Part shown: positions 16,485 to 24,554 of the stretch, in pieces
How positions within the stretch are numbered: the stretch's first letter is position 1
Layout of the letters: each line of letters opens with the position of its first letter
DNA from: Acidobacteriota bacterium
GTDB taxonomy: Bacteria; Acidobacteriota; Terriglobia; Terriglobales; Acidobacteriaceae
NCBI GenBank assembly: GCA_018268775.1
Contig: JAFDVV010000011.1
Span: forward strand, 1-56,545
DNA: 56,545 nucleotides
Reading direction: 5' to 3'
Translations under genes and position numbers: made by a program
Notes under the pieces: generated by a model
What the model was told of the DNA's origin: nothing
Databases searched by the model: none
Seen by the model: only the letters and a program-made list of their open reading frames with translations

Positions 16485-17648
16485 TTACCAGTCTGCAACG
16501 GAACCGTCGCGGTGGTTGTAGGCCATCGTCACCTCTGGCTGAAACGGATATTTGGCCGCTTCCTTTTCGTTGATGTCGATTCCGAGCCCTGGCTTTGTTG
16601 GAGCGGTGCACTGCCCTGCCTCAAGAGGAATAAACTCCGTCACAATGTCGTTACGCCACGGCACGTCGGCGCGCACCATCTCCTGAATCAGGTAGTTTGG
16701 CGTTGCGAAGCCCACATGCGTCGATGACGCCGTACTAACAGGCCCCTGCGGATTGTGACACGCGACCGATATTTGATACGCCTCGGCCATCGACGCAATT
16801 CTGCGTGCTTCACTGATCCCACCGCAGTGCGATACATCGGGCTGAACGATGGCGCATCCGCGCTTCTCGAAGAGCTCGCGGAACTCCCACCTTCCCACAA
16901 GCCGCTCTCCGGTTGCAATCGGCATCGGAAGATGGCGCGCGACCTCCACCAGTCCATCGATATGCTCAGGCCAGCACGGCTCCTCATACCAGTAGAGGTT
17001 GTAATCCACCAGCATTCTGCCGAACTGTATGGCAGCGGCCGGCGTGCACCGTGCATGAAGGTCGAGCATGATGTCGAAGTCGTCGCCCACGGCATTGCGC
17101 ATCGCTTCGACGCACTTCGCGGCACGCTTCAAAGTCGAAGCGCTTTCGATGTACTCTGAAACCGGAATCGGCATCGCCTTCACAGCGGTAAATCCCTTCT
17201 CGACGCTCATATGAATGCGTTCGGCGAAGGCCTCAGGCTCAATTGTCTTGTACATATTTTCAAGCAGCCCGCCGCCAAGGTGATCGTAGAACCGAAGCGT
17301 ATCGCGCACCGGACCACCGAGAAGGTTGCAAACCGGTTCTCCGAGGGCCTTGCCCTTGATGTCCCACAATGCCTGGTCGATACCGCTCATAGCAGAATAG
17401 TTGGTGATACCGCCACGCCAGAAATACTGGCGGTGCATGATCTGCCAGAGATGCTCGATTCTCCGCGGATCCTGGCCTATGAGGAGAACAGACAGGTCTT
17501 CGACAGCGCCGACAACGCCCTTCGTCTTCCATTCGAGCGTCGCTTCACCCCATCCGTACAGCCCTGGCTGGTCAGTCTCCACCTTCACGAAAATCCAATT
17601 GCGCATTCGCGCGTTCACCACCAACGTCGAAATCTTTGTGATCTTCAA
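16485..17648 (-). CDS. Mandelate racemase/enolase-superfamily dehydratase, galactonate dehydratase-like
   Basis: Sugar-acid dehydratase of 387 residues. Metal ligands fall at Asp196, Glu222 and Glu248, a spacing of 26 and 26, with His198 beside the first ligand and His298 in CHNPQGPV. All five sit exactly 13 residues after Asp183, His185, Glu209, Glu235 and His285 of E. coli D-galactonate dehydratase. This supports dehydration of a galactonate-like aldonate to a 2-keto-3-deoxy acid, though the exact sugar cannot be read from these residues. The TTG start at 17648 overlaps the upstream stop as TTGA, a coupling arrangement. The operon partners are a DHDPS-type aldolase and an SDR. Confidence 0.88.
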   Translation of the reverse strand: MKITKISTLVVNARMRNWIFVKVETDQPGLYGWGEATLEWKTKGVVGAVEDLSVLLIGQDPRRIEHLWQIMHRQYFWRGGITNYSAMSGIDQALWDIKGKALGEPVCNLLGGPVRDTLRFYDHLGGGLLENMYKTIEPEAFAERIHMSVEKGFTAVKAMPIPVSEYIESASTLKRAAKCVEAMRNAVGDDFDIMLDLHARCTPAAAIQFGRMLVDYNLYWYEEPCWPEHIDGLVEVARHLPMPIATGERLVGRWEFRELFEKRGCAIVQPDVSHCGGISEARRIASMAEAYQISVACHNPQGPVSTASSTHVGFATPNYLIQEMVRADVPWRNDIVTEFIPLEAGQCTAPTKPGLGIDINEKEAAKYPFQPEVTMAYNHRDGSVADW

Positions 17649-19069
17649 GCTTCCCTCGTTTCTCCAAATAACTCGTTCAATATCTTCAGCGCGCTCTCCA
17701 CCACAACATCTGCTGCCTCTTCTGAAAATGGCGTGGCTTCAACCTCGTATCCGCCCGATGTATATGCTTCCCGATCCGGGATATATCCAAAGCCGCCATT
17801 CGAGTAGCCGGAGACAAACGTATACCGCGCTGGCGACTGCTCGCGGATGCGCGTTCCAATCGACGAGAACGGCTCACCCGCCACCGAAACCAGCGCAATC
17901 TCACCCAGACGGATGACCTGCATAGGCCACTCCGCGTGAGTGCGCGAGGAATACAGCCGCGCGTTTTCCATCCGCCATCCCATCTGCGTGGCCCGCGCCT
18001 GCATCAAGCGCATTGCCTCCGTCTCGCCCGCGTCTCGCAGCTCCTGAACTCTCTTACGCAGCAGCTCAAGGTCATGCGCAATCTTCTCCTGCGAGCCCAA
18101 CTCCCGTATGGGAAGCTGAAGAGTCTGCGAAACCATGGTGCAAACAGGTTGAAGCGGAGGGGCTTCGACATAACGATACTGCGCAATGTTTGCGCCGGAA
18201 GGCATCAGCGATTGATACTCCTGCCGTTCTTCTCTGGTGTGAATACCGCCTGCCACTGCGGCCGCTGCTAGTCCCAGTTCGTGTCCGAGTTGCCGATATA
18301 CATTGAGGTCGCCGGTAAATCCTCGGCGCGGCCCCAGGTCGCCGGCGGCACCTTGCAGGAAGAGGCAGGTCCCGCCCAATTCACGCTCGACTGTCTGCCG
18401 CATGGGACCGGGATAATCCGGAGAAAAGCGCTCATTCTGCCAGCCACATGTTGTGGGATGACAGGAATAGTGGACAACCGTTGCGTGCACATCGCCATCT
18501 TCATTGTCGATCCGGATTACTCCCAGCGAATGGTCTGCTGGGACCTCTTCATTGACGCCAACGACGGTTTCACCCTCAGGCGACTTCACGCGGCGATTGC
18601 GATTGATTTCGCAAGTGCCCACACCGGCACCGATCCGCACCGGCCTCATCTTCTGAAGCGCCTGCCACGCGGCTCCCGCAATTCGCAACGGAAGCCCTTC
18701 GAGATAGCTGGTGGCCATATCCAATCCTGTCGAAATGTTCTTCAAACGGAATGTATTGGGGCCGGCATGTGTGTGGCTGCACGAAAACCGTATATGCCTG
18801 CGATCAATCTTCGTCAGCTCTGAAATGGCCGCGACGATCTTCTCTGTCCATTCCGCATCGAACCCAATCGCGTCCGCGTCGACGATCAGAATGCGGAGGT
18901 CTGCCTGCGCAAGTGCGAGCGCTCGCACCTCCATCGGCATGTCGGCTTCTATACCGCGTTCATGCGTCTGCGCGCCCCATCCACCCTGCGGAGTTCCAGG
19001 AGCGGGCGTGATATCGCAACGACCGACTCCGGCATGAAGCACTCCGAATTCAGAAATGCTAGTCGACAT
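17645..19069 (-). CDS. Neutral/alkaline ceramidase N-terminal-fold protein, probably not a ceramidase
   Basis: About 474 residues from the ATG at 19069. Family marks are VGRCDITPAPGTPQGGWG, the zinc-type SHTHAGPN, and a second histidine in YSCHPTTCG. In true neutral ceramidases a GDVSPN segment supplies the nucleophilic Ser; here the matching stretch reads AGDLGPRR, with Gly in that place. No signal peptide is seen, and ceramidases are normally secreted. It overlaps the IclR gene by 11 bp and the dehydratase by 4 bp, so it belongs to a sugar-acid operon. A cytoplasmic metal-dependent hydrolase, lactonase or amidase of the pathway is more likely than lipid cleavage; this is inference. Confidence 0.75.
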   Translation of the reverse strand: MSTSISEFGVLHAGVGRCDITPAPGTPQGGWGAQTHERGIEADMPMEVRALALAQADLRILIVDADAIGFDAEWTEKIVAAISELTKIDRRHIRFSCSHTHAGPNTFRLKNISTGLDMATSYLEGLPLRIAGAAWQALQKMRPVRIGAGVGTCEINRNRRVKSPEGETVVGVNEEVPADHSLGVIRIDNEDGDVHATVVHYSCHPTTCGWQNERFSPDYPGPMRQTVERELGGTCLFLQGAAGDLGPRRGFTGDLNVYRQLGHELGLAAAAVAGGIHTREERQEYQSLMPSGANIAQYRYVEAPPLQPVCTMVSQTLQLPIRELGSQEKIAHDLELLRKRVQELRDAGETEAMRLMQARATQMGWRMENARLYSSRTHAEWPMQVIRLGEIALVSVAGEPFSSIGTRIREQSPARYTFVSGYSNGGFGYIPDREAYTSGGYEVEATPFSEEAADVVVESALKILNELFGETREA

Positions 19070-19838
19070 CCGAAGCCTCATCCTGCACCCGGCGAGCGAT
19101 CGAGCGTGCCGTTTGCTGCAAAGCCAGTGTTGCTTCCGCCAGACGATCGTCCGCAAGCTGCTGCAGGGTACCGGAGATACTCAGCGCTCCAAGCAGTTCC
19201 CCGCGCACGCTGAACACAGGAACAGCCAGGCAGCGGATGTCCAACTCTTCCTCCTGGTTGTCGAGCGCATAACCATTTTCAAGCACTCGTTTCAGTTCTT
19301 CGCGCAACAAACTTGGCTGGGTAATCGTGTTTCGCGTGTATCGGGCAAACACGCCGCGCGAAAGGACTTTGGCTTGAAAACCGCCAGGAGCATAGGCAAG
19401 AAGCACCTTCCCTACTCCCGTACAGTGCAGGTTGGTACGTTTGCCCACATAAGTGTCGACGCACAACAGCCCAGGTCCCTGGATCTTCTGGATGTACACA
19501 ACCTGGTTCTGCTCGAGCATTGCAAGATGCGAGGTCAGGAGTGTTTGTGAAGAGAGCTTGCGCATCGGACGGTAAGCGGCGGTGGCAATACGCTCTGGCC
19601 GAATGGCGTCACGTCCAAGCATGTAAGCCTTTGAAGACAACATGCAGTTTCGCTGTGACGCATCGCGCGTCAGATAGCCGCATCTCTCCAATGTCAACGC
19701 AATCGTATGGGCCGTGCTTCGAGGGATCGCCAGTTTGCGGCTAAGATCGGCGATGTTCATTCCGCTTCGTGAGTAATCGAGTACCTCAAGCATTGCGAAA
19801 GCTCTTTCGACCGCAGGAACACTCTTGGTCATTTGCAT
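19059..19838 (-). CDS. IclR-family transcriptional regulator
   Basis: Regulator of about 259 residues with an N-terminal helix-turn-helix (MNIADLSRKLAIPRSTAHTIALTLERCGYL) and an IclR effector domain (CTGVGKVLLAYAP, ENGYALDNQEEELDIRCLAVPVF, GALSISGTL). The ATG at 19838 has GGAGG seven bases upstream; a second ATG at 19844 lies too close to it. It sits inside the catabolic operon, 15 bp after the symporter gene, and overlaps the next gene by 11 bp. It is therefore the natural candidate to control its own operon from the promoter near 23.6 kb. Confidence 0.88.
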   Translation of the reverse strand: MQMTKSVPAVERAFAMLEVLDYSRSGMNIADLSRKLAIPRSTAHTIALTLERCGYLTRDASQRNCMLSSKAYMLGRDAIRPERIATAAYRPMRKLSSQTLLTSHLAMLEQNQVVYIQKIQGPGLLCVDTYVGKRTNLHCTGVGKVLLAYAPGGFQAKVLSRGVFARYTRNTITQPSLLREELKRVLENGYALDNQEEELDIRCLAVPVFSVRGELLGALSISGTLQQLADDRLAEATLALQQTARSIARRVQDEASDVD

Positions 19839-19853
19839 GGACATCCCTCCCGT

Positions 19854-21476
19854 CTAACTCGCGCCGGCATAAGAGCTGAAAAACTGAAACCAAACCATAT
19901 AGCTGTATAAGGCGAGAGCACATACCACCAACACCGCCCAGAGAAACAACGGACTCCGAAGGCCTGTATTCAATAGACGTTCGGCCTGCGGCAACCTTAG
20001 GTACGACTTGTTCCACACGATACCGTCCACAACCTCCGATGGCATCGGCCTGGTGCAAAGAGAAACGACAACCATCAACACAATGCAACTGATCCATACA
20101 AGGAACGTTCGATTCAGAAAGTTATCGTAAGGGCGAAGCAATGCAACGTGAGGAAACAGGACATACTGCACAAATGCCGTATACGGGAATCCCCCAAATA
20201 GCACCACCGTCGCCGCAACGGCAGTGGCCCGGCGCCACATCACGCCCAGCAGAAAAACAACGGATATTGGCGCAGCGACCCATGCTCCCACATCCTGTAT
20301 GAGATAGAAGACGCCATATCTGCCGCGCGCGAGCCAAATCGAAAGCCCCACAGCGACGATCAAAATGAAAAACGAGCTCCAGCCGCCAACCTTCACCAGA
20401 TGTTCCTCTGAAGCGTCCGGCTTCAAAAGCGGCCGATAGAGATCCATCGTGAAGACAGTGCTCGAAGAGTTCAGAACTGACGCAAGATGCGAGAGAAGCG
20501 CGCTGGCAATACCTGCCATCACGACTCCGGCAAGCCCCGACGGAACCACCTCGCGTACAAGGCGCGGATAGGCCTCGTCGGGATCGGCAAGCCCGGGAAA
20601 CAATTTGAAGGCAACGATGCCCGGAATCACCACCAGAAACGGAATGATCAGCTTCATGAATCCCGCAAAGATGACGCCGGCCCGCGCATCCCACTCCGAC
20701 CGGGCCCCCAGACACCTCTGCACGATGAACTGGTTTGTGCAGTTGTACCAGATACCGATCGATAAAAAGAGTGTAAAGACGCCAAACCACGGGTAATTCG
20801 GGTCAGTAGCTGGATACAGAATTTTGAATTTGTGAGGCTCCGCATGCATCAACGCGGCAACACCGCCAACTTTGGCGACCCCCGCAAAGGCAACGATCGC
20901 ACCGCCGATTGTGAGCATGAGGAACTGAATGAAATCGGTCCATGCCACAGCCTTGAGTCCGCCGTAGATCGTATAACTCCCCGCCAGCACCGCAAGCCCT
21001 ATCGTCGTGTAGACAGGATCGACACCAAACATTCCGTTGAGCGCCTTCGCTCCCGCAAGAATCACAACCGCCATCTGCGCTACAACCCACAATATGAGCG
21101 ATGCGACGGCAAACAGGTAGCGGCAGGTTTTGTTGTAACGCCGCTCAAGAAACTCAGGCATCGTGTAGATGCCTCCGCGCAGATAGTAGGGCAAGAATAC
21201 CCATAGAAGAACGGAGAGGGTGAACCAGTTGCCCCACTCCCACTGCGCTACAACAAACCCTACTGAATAGGCCGCACCGGCCATGCCGATGAAATGCTCT
21301 GTGCTGATGTTGGCCGCAATAATGGATCCGCCGATCGCGTACCACGGCAACTCTTCTCCCGCCAAAAAGTATCCACGCGTTCCCGACGTTCCACGGCGCG
21401 CCACCCAAAGGCCGAGAGCGAGATTCAACAGCAGATATGCTGCGAATACCACGCGATCTAGTACTGATCCAAACAT
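19854..21476 (-). CDS. Sodium:solute symporter (SSS family)
   Basis: Inner-membrane importer of about 540 residues with some 13-14 hydrophobic helices. SSS hallmarks are GTRGYFLAGEELPWYAIGGSIIAANISTEHFIGMAGAAY near the N-terminus and later GGLKAVAWTDFIQFLMLTIGG, as in SglT- and NanT-type sugar and sialic-acid carriers. The ATG at 21476 follows GGAAAGAG; a GTG at 21488 is in frame. It lies 40 bp after the DHDPS-family gene and 15 bp before the IclR gene, so it presumably imports the substrate of the cluster by Na+ co-transport. The substrate cannot be read from the sequence. Confidence 0.9.
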   Translation of the reverse strand: MFGSVLDRVVFAAYLLLNLALGLWVARRGTSGTRGYFLAGEELPWYAIGGSIIAANISTEHFIGMAGAAYSVGFVVAQWEWGNWFTLSVLLWVFLPYYLRGGIYTMPEFLERRYNKTCRYLFAVASLILWVVAQMAVVILAGAKALNGMFGVDPVYTTIGLAVLAGSYTIYGGLKAVAWTDFIQFLMLTIGGAIVAFAGVAKVGGVAALMHAEPHKFKILYPATDPNYPWFGVFTLFLSIGIWYNCTNQFIVQRCLGARSEWDARAGVIFAGFMKLIIPFLVVIPGIVAFKLFPGLADPDEAYPRLVREVVPSGLAGVVMAGIASALLSHLASVLNSSSTVFTMDLYRPLLKPDASEEHLVKVGGWSSFFILIVAVGLSIWLARGRYGVFYLIQDVGAWVAAPISVVFLLGVMWRRATAVAATVVLFGGFPYTAFVQYVLFPHVALLRPYDNFLNRTFLVWISCIVLMVVVSLCTRPMPSEVVDGIVWNKSYLRLPQAERLLNTGLRSPLFLWAVLVVCALALYSYMVWFQFFSSYAGAS

Positions 21477-21516
21477 CGCTCTTTCCACTACCGGAGCAGG
21501 CAGCTCAATCTCCCGC

Positions 21517-22554
21517 TCAGGCCAGCCAGGTACACAGGTTCGCTTTCACAAAATCGTCGTCCACCAGATGCGGATATGCTGCAATCACGCGATCGATCTC
21601 TTCCATCTGCCCCTTCGACAGATCTTCTTGCGGGTTCAGGCACCAGCGACCCTCCATCAGCCCCTGCCGTCGAAGCACTTCATGTATTCCCGCGATGCAC
21701 CCATGAAAATGGTTGGCCACATCGAAGATCGCGGCGTTCATGTCCGTCACTTCGCCGTTGCGTACCAGCCACTTCGGATCGATTTCCGCTCCAGAGGCGG
21801 CAACTTCACGTATCTCTCGCTGCATCGCTACCGCGCGCTCGGTCCACACCGCCCAATGCCCAAGCAAACCGCCCTTCATCCTCACGGTGCTCCCACCATA
21901 CTCAAACGGAGACAGCAGATCGAGCACAATGTGGTCGTCGTTGCCCGTGTATAAGGTGATTTTATTGCTCCGCCCCGATGCAATGACACCACGAAGAACG
22001 TCCTGCGTCGCGTAACGATGAAACGGGGCGATCTTGATTGCGAGGACACTTTCAATCTCGGCAAACTGACGCCAAAACTCGTAGGTAAAGATTCGGCCAC
22101 CGACAGCCGGTTGCAGATAGAACCCTACAATGGGCATCACCTCGCCGACTGCGCGCACGTGCGAAAGAATCTCTGGAACCGGCGCATCGCCCATCGCCGC
22201 CAGACTGAGCAGAGCGGCGTGATAGCCAAGACCACGAGCTGTCGTGGCCTCCTCGACAGCCTGCGCAGTCTTGCCGCACACGCCAGCAACCATGATCATC
22301 CCGCTGCCCGAAAGTGTCTCTGCTGCCAGTTCCAGCACGGGTCTGTACAATCCAAACTTCTTCTCCCTGATCTCGAACTGCGTGGAATGAACACCTACGG
22401 CCACGCCATCGGCACCAGCCGCGCGATAGTAGCGCGACAGTGCGCGCTGATACCGTTCGTTCAGCCTGCGCTCCGCCGTCAATGCAAGCGGATGCGCCGG
22501 GATCACAGCTCCTTGTCGGAGCTTCGTACTCCAGTCGCCGCTAAAATTGTCCAT
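21517..22554 (-). CDS. Dihydrodipicolinate synthase-family aldolase/dehydratase, divergent subfamily
   Basis: TIM-barrel Schiff-base enzyme, about 345 residues from the ATG at 22554. The conserved Tyr (VGFYLQP) and Lys (VLAIKIAP) of the family are present, but the usual GTTGE substrate-carboxylate loop is replaced by GVHSTQFE, and the protein is about 50 residues longer than DapA. It is therefore not a lysine-biosynthesis DapA. Relatives cleave or dehydrate 2-keto-3-deoxy sugar acids, which suits the dehydratase in the same operon. The start overlaps the epimerase-like gene by 14 bp. Confidence 0.83.
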   Translation of the reverse strand: MDNFSGDWSTKLRQGAVIPAHPLALTAERRLNERYQRALSRYYRAAGADGVAVGVHSTQFEIREKKFGLYRPVLELAAETLSGSGMIMVAGVCGKTAQAVEEATTARGLGYHAALLSLAAMGDAPVPEILSHVRAVGEVMPIVGFYLQPAVGGRIFTYEFWRQFAEIESVLAIKIAPFHRYATQDVLRGVIASGRSNKITLYTGNDDHIVLDLLSPFEYGGSTVRMKGGLLGHWAVWTERAVAMQREIREVAASGAEIDPKWLVRNGEVTDMNAAIFDVANHFHGCIAGIHEVLRRQGLMEGRWCLNPQEDLSKGQMEEIDRVIAAYPHLVDDDFVKANLCTWLA

Positions 22555-23572
22555 CGCGTATCTCAAACTTTGTGGGTTTTCCAAGAGTTGTGCCGCCATT
22601 GTTCAACCATTCGGCCGTCATCGTGAACAGCGCTTCCTCGTCAACCTCTGCCGGCCCAAGCAGTTCTGCGCATAGGCCTGCATTGCTCAACAACGCCGTC
22701 GAAGCTTCCTCGCCCGCAAATACAGGGGCTTTGCCAAAGTATCTGCCAAACTTTTCCGCAGTCTTGCGAACGGAGATTGTCTTCAAACCGGTTACGTTCA
22801 ACAGACGTGCAGGGGAAGTGCAAAGCGCAAACGAACGAAGGCAATAAGAGTTCGCATCGCCCTGCCAGATCACGTTGGCGTAGCCGGTCGTAAGATCGAT
22901 CTCCCTGCCTTCTTTCACTTTCTTTCCGATGTCCACCAGCACGCCATAACGCAGGTCCACAGCATAGTTCAAGCGATAGATCACGGTCGGCGTTCCATAT
23001 GCCGTCGCAAAATATTCGAAGATGCGCTCACGCCCAAGCGCCGACTGCGCATACTCGCCCCTCGGGGCCGCTCCCACGCTCTCATCGGCCCCAGGGCCGT
23101 CGACGGGCATAAACGGATAGACATTCCCGGTGGAGAACGCCACAATGCGCGACGAGCGAAACCGATTCGCCGCAAGACCTGCCGCCCATACATTGGTTGC
23201 CCAGGTCAGGGGCTGGTCTCCCAAAGAACCAAACTTTCGACCAGCCATAAACACTACATTGGGGGCGTCCGGCAACCTGGTATAACTCTCGGGATCGAGC
23301 AGATCCGTCTCAATTAGGTCCACTCCGTCCTTGTGTGGCGCAAAGACACCGTCCCGGTCCTTTCGCACCACCGCAATCACGCGATGCTTCAATCCGGCTG
23401 CCTGTATCGCTCGTTTCGCGCGGACAACAAGGCTTGGGCCCATCTTTCCACCGGCCCCAAGCACCATTAGGTCGCCGTTCCACTGCGCTGCAGCTTCGAT
23501 ATCTGCCCCATTGGGCCGCGTCAGACGCTCTTCGAGTTCTTCTTCGCTGTCGATTCTCTGGGTTGTTATCAT
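22541..23572 (-). CDS. NAD(P)-dependent epimerase/dehydratase-like protein with altered catalytic motif
   Basis: Extended-SDR protein of 343 residues with a Rossmann start (VLGAGGKMGPSLVVRAKRA), a Ser in VAFSTGNVYPF, and the segment EYAQSALGRERIFEYF. In canonical epimerases this last stretch reads YxxxK; here the Lys position is Ala. It may act by another mechanism, or as a reductase or binding protein. It is the first gene of the operon that runs to 15719, and its ATG lies 14 bp from the inverted repeat at 23586-23603. The substrate is unknown. Confidence 0.78.
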   Translation of the reverse strand: MITTQRIDSEEELEERLTRPNGADIEAAAQWNGDLMVLGAGGKMGPSLVVRAKRAIQAAGLKHRVIAVVRKDRDGVFAPHKDGVDLIETDLLDPESYTRLPDAPNVVFMAGRKFGSLGDQPLTWATNVWAAGLAANRFRSSRIVAFSTGNVYPFMPVDGPGADESVGAAPRGEYAQSALGRERIFEYFATAYGTPTVIYRLNYAVDLRYGVLVDIGKKVKEGREIDLTTGYANVIWQGDANSYCLRSFALCTSPARLLNVTGLKTISVRKTAEKFGRYFGKAPVFAGEEASTALLSNAGLCAELLGPAEVDEEALFTMTAEWLNNGGTTLGKPTKFEIRDGQF

Positions 23573-23585
23573 CTACATTCTTCTC

Positions 23586-23603
23586 AGTAGAATTAGTTCT
23601 ACT
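23586..23603. promoter_or_regulatory. Operator-like inverted repeat in divergent promoter
   Basis: AGTAGAA (23586-23592) and TTCTACT (23597-23603) are perfect inverted repeats around TTAG. They lie just upstream of the epimerase-like gene in the divergent space shared with the MBL-fold gene. A further GTTAGAAC lies near 23620. The IclR protein encoded in the operon is the likely binder. The 8-mer AGTAGAAT recurs upstream of the other IclR gene at 12942. Confidence 0.5.
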
Positions 23604-23693
23604 TGATTTATAGTGAACGTTAGAACCTTACCGGCCAACTTGTCAACGCAGTTTTTACGTATCGTTGAAATTACCTTTTCATCTGGGGACAAT

Positions 23694-24554
23694 ATGGCTG
23701 CTTCGCATTCACCGTCGCCGGTTGACTCTCAATCGATGACTTCAATTCCTTTGCCGAATTCCGGACGAAGCAGCATGCAGTTTGTTCGCGAATTTCCGGT
23801 GCCTACCAACGCCATAGCATTGTGGTTTCTTGGGCAGAACGGCTTTGTTCTCAAGTCCCCTGAAGGCACCGTCGTTGCTATCGACCCTTACCTTACGAAT
23901 AGCTGCGCAGAGCGGAACCCTGACCATCCACTGAATCTCGATCGCGTTCTTCCTGCCCCCCTGAAGCCGGAGGAACTGGACGTTGACTTCGTCGTCTTCA
24001 CGCATTCTCACGACGACCACCTGGATATTGAAACAATCCAACGGCTCTCCTGCACACCAACTCTTGCAGGCCCTTGGCAAGCGCTGGAAAAGCTGAAGAC
24101 GCTTGGCCTGCCAAAAGAGCGGCACATCCTGCTTCACCCAGCGCAAAGCGTACATCTCAACGAAATACAAATCGAAGGCACTTTTGCCCTCCCCACAGAT
24201 GCGACCGACCTCAATCACATGGGAGCGCTCTTCACGCTTCCCGGTGGACTTCGTTTTTACAACACCGGAGACACAGCGTTTGCACACGCACTTGGCCGTC
24301 TGTTGCCTGTGCACGTCGATCTCTGCGCCATCTGCATCAATGGTGGCTTCCACAATCTAAGCCATGGCGATGCAGCCCAGATCGTCAAGGCGATTGAGCC
24401 GGACATTGTCATCCCCACTCATTTCGACTTGATGGCCTGCAATCAAAGCGATCCTGAGATGTTCCGGTTTGCACTGCTCAATGAAAACAGCCAAGCCATC
24501 TACCGACGGCTGATGACAGATCAACTATTTCTCTACGAAAGGAAGACCAAATGA
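23694..24554 (+). CDS. MBL-fold metallo-hydrolase, UlaG-like
   Basis: Metallo-beta-lactamase-fold protein of about 286 residues. FLGQNGFVLKSPEGTVVAIDPYL is the usual start, FTHSHDDHLD is the HxHxDH metal motif, and NTGDTAFA and IPTHFDLM supply later ligands. The family includes UlaG, which opens L-ascorbate-6-phosphate lactone, so a sugar-lactone hydrolase would suit the neighbouring aldonate dehydratase. I start at ATG 23694, preceded by GGGGAC; an upstream GTG at 23613 lies within the promoter region. The last codon overlaps the next start as ATGA. Confidence 0.83.
   Translation: MAASHSPSPVDSQSMTSIPLPNSGRSSMQFVREFPVPTNAIALWFLGQNGFVLKSPEGTVVAIDPYLTNSCAERNPDHPLNLDRVLPAPLKPEELDVDFVVFTHSHDDHLDIETIQRLSCTPTLAGPWQALEKLKTLGLPKERHILLHPAQSVHLNEIQIEGTFALPTDATDLNHMGALFTLPGGLRFYNTGDTAFAHALGRLLPVHVDLCAICINGGFHNLSHGDAAQIVKAIEPDIVIPTHFDLMACNQSDPEMFRFALLNENSQAIYRRLMTDQLFLYERKTK

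Noticed and set aside
17645..19069. Calling the ceramidase-fold protein a ceramidase
   Set aside because: The nucleophile position is Gly, there is no signal peptide, and the operon is of sugar-acid type.
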